A DNA stretch of 64,000 nt from Triplophysa rosa (lineage: Eukaryota; Chordata; Actinopteri; Cypriniformes; Nemacheilidae): positions 3,455,338 to 3,519,337 of the forward strand of contig NC_079892.1 in the NCBI RefSeq assembly GCF_024868665.1, given 5' to 3'. Under the pieces are notes generated by a model. The model was not told the DNA's origin. It searched no databases and worked only from the letters and a program-made list of their open reading frames with translations. The stretch's first letter is position 1. Each line of letters opens with the position of its first letter. The position numbers and the translations under genes are program-made. Positions 61,227 to 64,000 of this stretch are shown piece by piece.

Positions 61227-62440
61227 CACTTTTTATATACAATTTTTATATACAAAATCTTTATATTTATTTACATTTTTCAATGCAATCCTGCAATGGT
61301 TTTGATACATTGCTCAACGTTAAAAGTGATTGATGGGTCTGCTCGACGTCATATCAGATTACTCTACGTCATGACCGATCAATCCACACTACACACTAAT
61401 CCATCATTCTTCGTCTCATCAGTAAGCAATTACTCTCCTATCAGTGTGTTGTGTTACCTCAACCAGTGATGCATCTCTCCTATAGAGTGATGGAGTAAAG
61501 AGCTATTTATCCATTTGCGTTCTTTTATCACGCGTGTCAGATTCCAACTCGCATCGCACCCTGGCATCATAATTAATGCAGCCCATAATCTTAATAACCA
61601 TAATTTCTCATTTGCATTTTGACCACTCAGGAACCTCATACATTGTCTGGTGAAAAATGGAGTGTGGCTGTCATGCGGAATTCTTTCCATTTTAAATACC
61701 CGGGTCCTAATGTGCCTGCGTGCCATTGTCAAAGCAGAACGCTGTGTATACCCTTTTCTCTCTCTCTCCTTTCTTTCCTTTTATTCTCGTTCACTCTCTC
61801 GGGGCTCAGCGGGACAGCGGCTGAATGTCTCTCAGAATTAATGGCCTTCCTCTCCCGTGAAAACTAGAGCAGTCGGATAATTACAGTCATTCCTCTATTC
61901 AAAATCAGGATTTGCCTCCAGACCACTGAACACGACTCGGGGGGGGGGGGCCCCCCACTGTCAACACATACCTGCCCCGAAAGTCTTACAGTCCTGCCCT
62001 GCCCACTTCCTTTCACACCTTCAGGTGAAGATCTGCCTCCAGTGGAAAAGTAAATGTAACCCTGACTTTTTCCCATCATGCATCTGCATTATTCATGAGT
62101 TCCTTCATTTTCTCAGCGCTGGGCTGCTGGTTTCAAAGCTGGCACAATTGACATTTTGCGGAAAACCAAAAAAAGAAAGCGAGGGGGGATCGATACCTCC
62201 ATCTTCCAGGGGACAAAGGACAAACGGCGCTAGCATGTCAAGGACTCCAGAGCAAAGACTCAAATGGACCCTTGATCCGTGTATTTTAATCACTATTGAC
62301 GTTTTTCAGAAACGTGCGTCAGAGATTCCCAATCCAGTGCTTTGTGATTCAGTCGAAGTTGATGTGGAATCAGATCGGTGAGAAACTGGAGCTAATGCAA
62401 GAAAGTGAAATTAACCAGAGATCAATTATAAACTCTATTA
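61227..62440. other. No gene seen; candidate conserved non-coding DNA at 61490-61640
   Basis: 61490-61640 carries CATAATTAATGCAGCC, CTTAATAACCATAATTTC and CATTTGCATTTTGACC (octamer-like plus TAATTA cores). A run of 12 G followed by 6 C lies at 61939-61956. The frame at 62025-62381 has no recognisable domain. Confidence 0.35.
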
Positions 62441-62442
62441 TA

Positions 62443-62469
62443 CACTGCGTTCCAAATTATTATGCAAAT
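62443..62469 (+). repeat. Outer left direct repeat/TIR of the Tc1 element
   Basis: The motif CACTGCGTTCCAAATTATTA and the bases after it follow TA directly. Its reverse complement begins at 63986 and runs out of the window. It is the likely transposase binding and cleavage site. Confidence 0.85.
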
Positions 62470-62630
62470 TGGATTTAAGTGTCGTAAACATTTAATTTTA
62501 TATTGTTCAATTAAACTTATGGATGGTATTGTGTCTCAGTGCTCTTTGGATCACTGAAATCAATCTCAGACACCTGTGATAAGTAGTTTGCCAGGTGAGC
62601 CCAATTAAAGGAAAACTACTTAAGAAGGAC

Positions 62631-62648
62631 GTTCCACATTATTAAGCA
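62631..62648 (+). repeat. Inner left direct repeat of the Tc1 element
   Basis: GTTCCACATTATTAAGCA differs from the outer motif GTTCCAAATTATTATGCA at two positions. It lies 20 bp before the transposase ATG. It is the expected second transposase site of an IR/DR end. Confidence 0.75.
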
Positions 62649-62668
62649 GGCCACAGGTTTCAAGCAAT

Positions 62669-63682
62669 ATGGGAAAGAAAAAGGATCTGTCTGCTGCCGA
62701 AAAGCGTCAAATAGTGCAATGTCTTGGACAAGGTATGAAAACATTAGATATTTCACGAAAACTTAAGCGAGATCATCGTACTGTGAAGACATTTGTGGCT
62801 GATTCAGAGCACAGAAGGGTTCGTGCAGATAAAGGCAGAATGAGGAAGGTTTCTTCCAGACAAATTCATCGGATTAAGAGAGCAGCTGCAAAAATGCCAT
62901 TGCAAAGCAGCAAACAGGTATTTGAAGCTGCTGGTGCCTCGGGAGTCCCGAAAACCTCAAGGTGTAGGATCCTCCAGATGCTTGCAGTTGTGCATAAACC
63001 TACTATTCGGCCACCCCTAACCAATGCTCACAAGCAGAAACGGTTGCAGTGGGCCCACACATACATGAAGACTAATTTTCAAACAGTCTTGTTTACTGAT
63101 GAGTGCCGTGCAACCCTGGATGGTCCAGATGGATGGAGTAGTGGATGGTTGGTGGATGGCCACCATGTCCCAACAAGGCTGCGACGTCAGCAAGGAGGTG
63201 GCGGAGTCATGTTTTGGGCTGGAATCATGGGGAGACAGCTGGTGGGCCCCTTTAGGGTCCCTGAAGGTGTGAAAATGAACTCTGCAAGGTATGTAGAGTT
63301 TCTGACTGAGCACTTTCTTCCATGGTACAAAAAGAAGAACCATGCCTTCCGTAGCAAAATCATCTTCATGCATGACAATGCACCATCTCATGCTGCAAAG
63401 AATACCTCTGTGTCATTGGCTGCTATGGGCATAAAAGGAGAGAAACTCATGGTGTGGCCACCATCCTCCCCTGACCTCAACCCTATTGAGAACCTTTGGA
63501 GCATCCTCAAGCGAAAGATCTATGATGGTGGGAGGCAGTTAGCATCAAAACAGCAGCTCTGGGAGGCTATTCTGACATCCTGCAAAGAAATTCAATCAGA
63601 AACTATCCAAAAACTCACAAGTTCAATGGATGCAAGAATTGTGAAGGTGATATCAAAGAAGGGGTCCTATGTTAACATGTAA
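62669..63682 (+). CDS. Tc1-like transposase (DD37E), intact, 337 aa
   Basis: This protein would bind the element's end repeats and cut and paste it at TA sites in the nucleus. Residues about 7-48 form a first helix-turn-helix and about 60-108 a second. The lysine-rich start (GKKK) and KGRMRK at about 55-60 may serve nuclear import. The RNase H-like DDE core has D144 (in LFTDEC), D236 (in MHDNAPSH) and E274 (in SPDLNPIENLW). There are 37 residues between D236 and E274, not the 34 of classic Tc1, so the triad is DD37E. A glycine-rich stretch (GGGG, 176-179) lies in the core, as in many Tc1 transposases. Length is normal for the superfamily, and no stop or frameshift is present. The ATG at 62669 lies 20 bp after the inner left repeat and starts MGKKKDLS, a typical beginning. 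I recall a vertebrate DD37E group named TRT; assignment to it is an inference. High certainty for function, lower for subfamily. Confidence 0.95.
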   Translation: MGKKKDLSAAEKRQIVQCLGQGMKTLDISRKLKRDHRTVKTFVADSEHRRVRADKGRMRKVSSRQIHRIKRAAAKMPLQSSKQVFEAAGASGVPKTSRCRILQMLAVVHKPTIRPPLTNAHKQKRLQWAHTYMKTNFQTVLFTDECRATLDGPDGWSSGWLVDGHHVPTRLRRQQGGGGVMFWAGIMGRQLVGPFRVPEGVKMNSARYVEFLTEHFLPWYKKKNHAFRSKIIFMHDNAPSHAAKNTSVSLAAMGIKGEKLMVWPPSSPDLNPIENLWSILKRKIYDGGRQLASKQQLWEAILTSCKEIQSETIQKLTSSMDARIVKVISKKGSYVNM

Positions 63683-63812
63683 CTTGCCCTGTTAGGATGT
63701 TTTTGATTGAAATAGCTTTTGATTTCAGTAAATATGACCTCCTAATGCTGCAAATTCAACAAATGACCATTTTCAGTTTTTTACAACCTATGAAATGTTT
63801 TCAAACTCTGTT

Positions 63813-63836
63813 GTGCATAATAATTTGGAACAGTGC
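63813..63836 (-). repeat. Inner right direct repeat of the Tc1 element
   Basis: Read on the minus strand it gives GCACTGTTCCAAATTATTAT and a few more bases, closer to the outer left motif than the inner left copy is. It lies about 150 bp downstream of the transposase stop codon. Confidence 0.8.
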
Positions 63837-64000
63837 ATTTTGAGTTTTTCATTTTTTAAATAAATACTGTTGTCAGTGGGAGGTTTGTTCAATAAAATTC
63901 CAAATGTACCCTAACTGTTGATTACTTGAAAATTATACTGACTGTCATTTGCATCGACAAATTAGGAAAACCAGAGAAAGATATCATTTGCATAATAATT

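Larger units (their letters stand above)
62443..64000 (+). mobile_element. Tc1/mariner DNA transposon, DD37E type, cut by the window end
   Basis: A nearly complete Tc1-like element. The left end CACTGCGTTCC begins right after a TA at 62441-62442, the normal Tc1/mariner target. The outer left repeat (62443-62469) is matched in inverted orientation by the last bases of the window (63986-64000), so the right tip lies about a dozen bases outside. A second motif copy sits inside each end: GTTCCACATTATTAAGCA at 62631-62648 and an inverted copy at 63813-63836. Outer and inner copies are about 180 bp apart on both sides, the IR/DR layout known from fish elements such as Sleeping Beauty. Inferred length is about 1.57 kb. 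It carries one intact transposase gene and AATAAA signals at 63859 and 63891. Confidence 0.93.

Noticed and set aside
63017..63391. 124-codon minus-strand frame
   Set aside because: Antisense shadow of the transposase gene.

Overview
The window looks like AT-rich, gene-poor nuclear DNA from a teleost fish, most likely a cypriniform (carp, minnow or zebrafish group). The evidence is the repeat content: many TTAA-flanked foldback elements of the kind called Angel in zebrafish, L2-type LINE ends and a tRNA-derived SINE that share one tail, several hAT elements with 8-bp target duplications, and Tc1/mariner elements. I found no convincing host exon, rRNA, tRNA gene or CRISPR array. Family names are from memory, not from a database search. 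The window is best read as intergenic or intronic DNA shaped by mobile elements.

Layout. 1-5.5 kb: A+T-rich MITE remnants, then a 1.2-kb pentamer-based minisatellite (4237-5450) holding a SINE/LINE tail. 6-12.4 kb: Angel-type elements, an L2 3' end, and a degraded element with CAGTAATGGCC termini. 13-20 kb: AT and CT microsatellites, a complete non-autonomous hAT (17213-18955) with a perfect 8-bp duplication, and a TCTG/TATA minisatellite with a 181-bp higher-order period. 21.6-30.7 kb: a TTAA element, a SINE, Angel copies, and a repeat unit flanked on both sides by CA microsatellites. 32-39.5 kb: a long AAAGTCCC-type repeat, MITEs, an interrupted tandem array and a 436-bp foldback. 43-47.3 kb: a probable solo LTR inside a foldback element, an isolated 66-bp-arm hairpin, and a three-level transposon nest. 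50.4-52.7 kb: a hAT inside a hAT, followed by a second L2 end. 56-61 kb: a SINE, a Charlie-type hAT MITE and repeat remnants.

The one clear protein-coding gene is at 62669-63682: an intact 337-residue Tc1-like transposase with a D,D(37)E triad. It sits in a nearly complete element that starts at 62443 next to a TA dinucleotide and runs just past the window end. Each end has an outer and an inner copy of the same repeat motif (IR/DR layout). Everything around it is decayed, so this element looks like the youngest and possibly autonomous component. Several repeat-free stretches (for example 25550-25720, 55440-55930 and 61490-61640) have the look of conserved developmental enhancers, but this is inference only.
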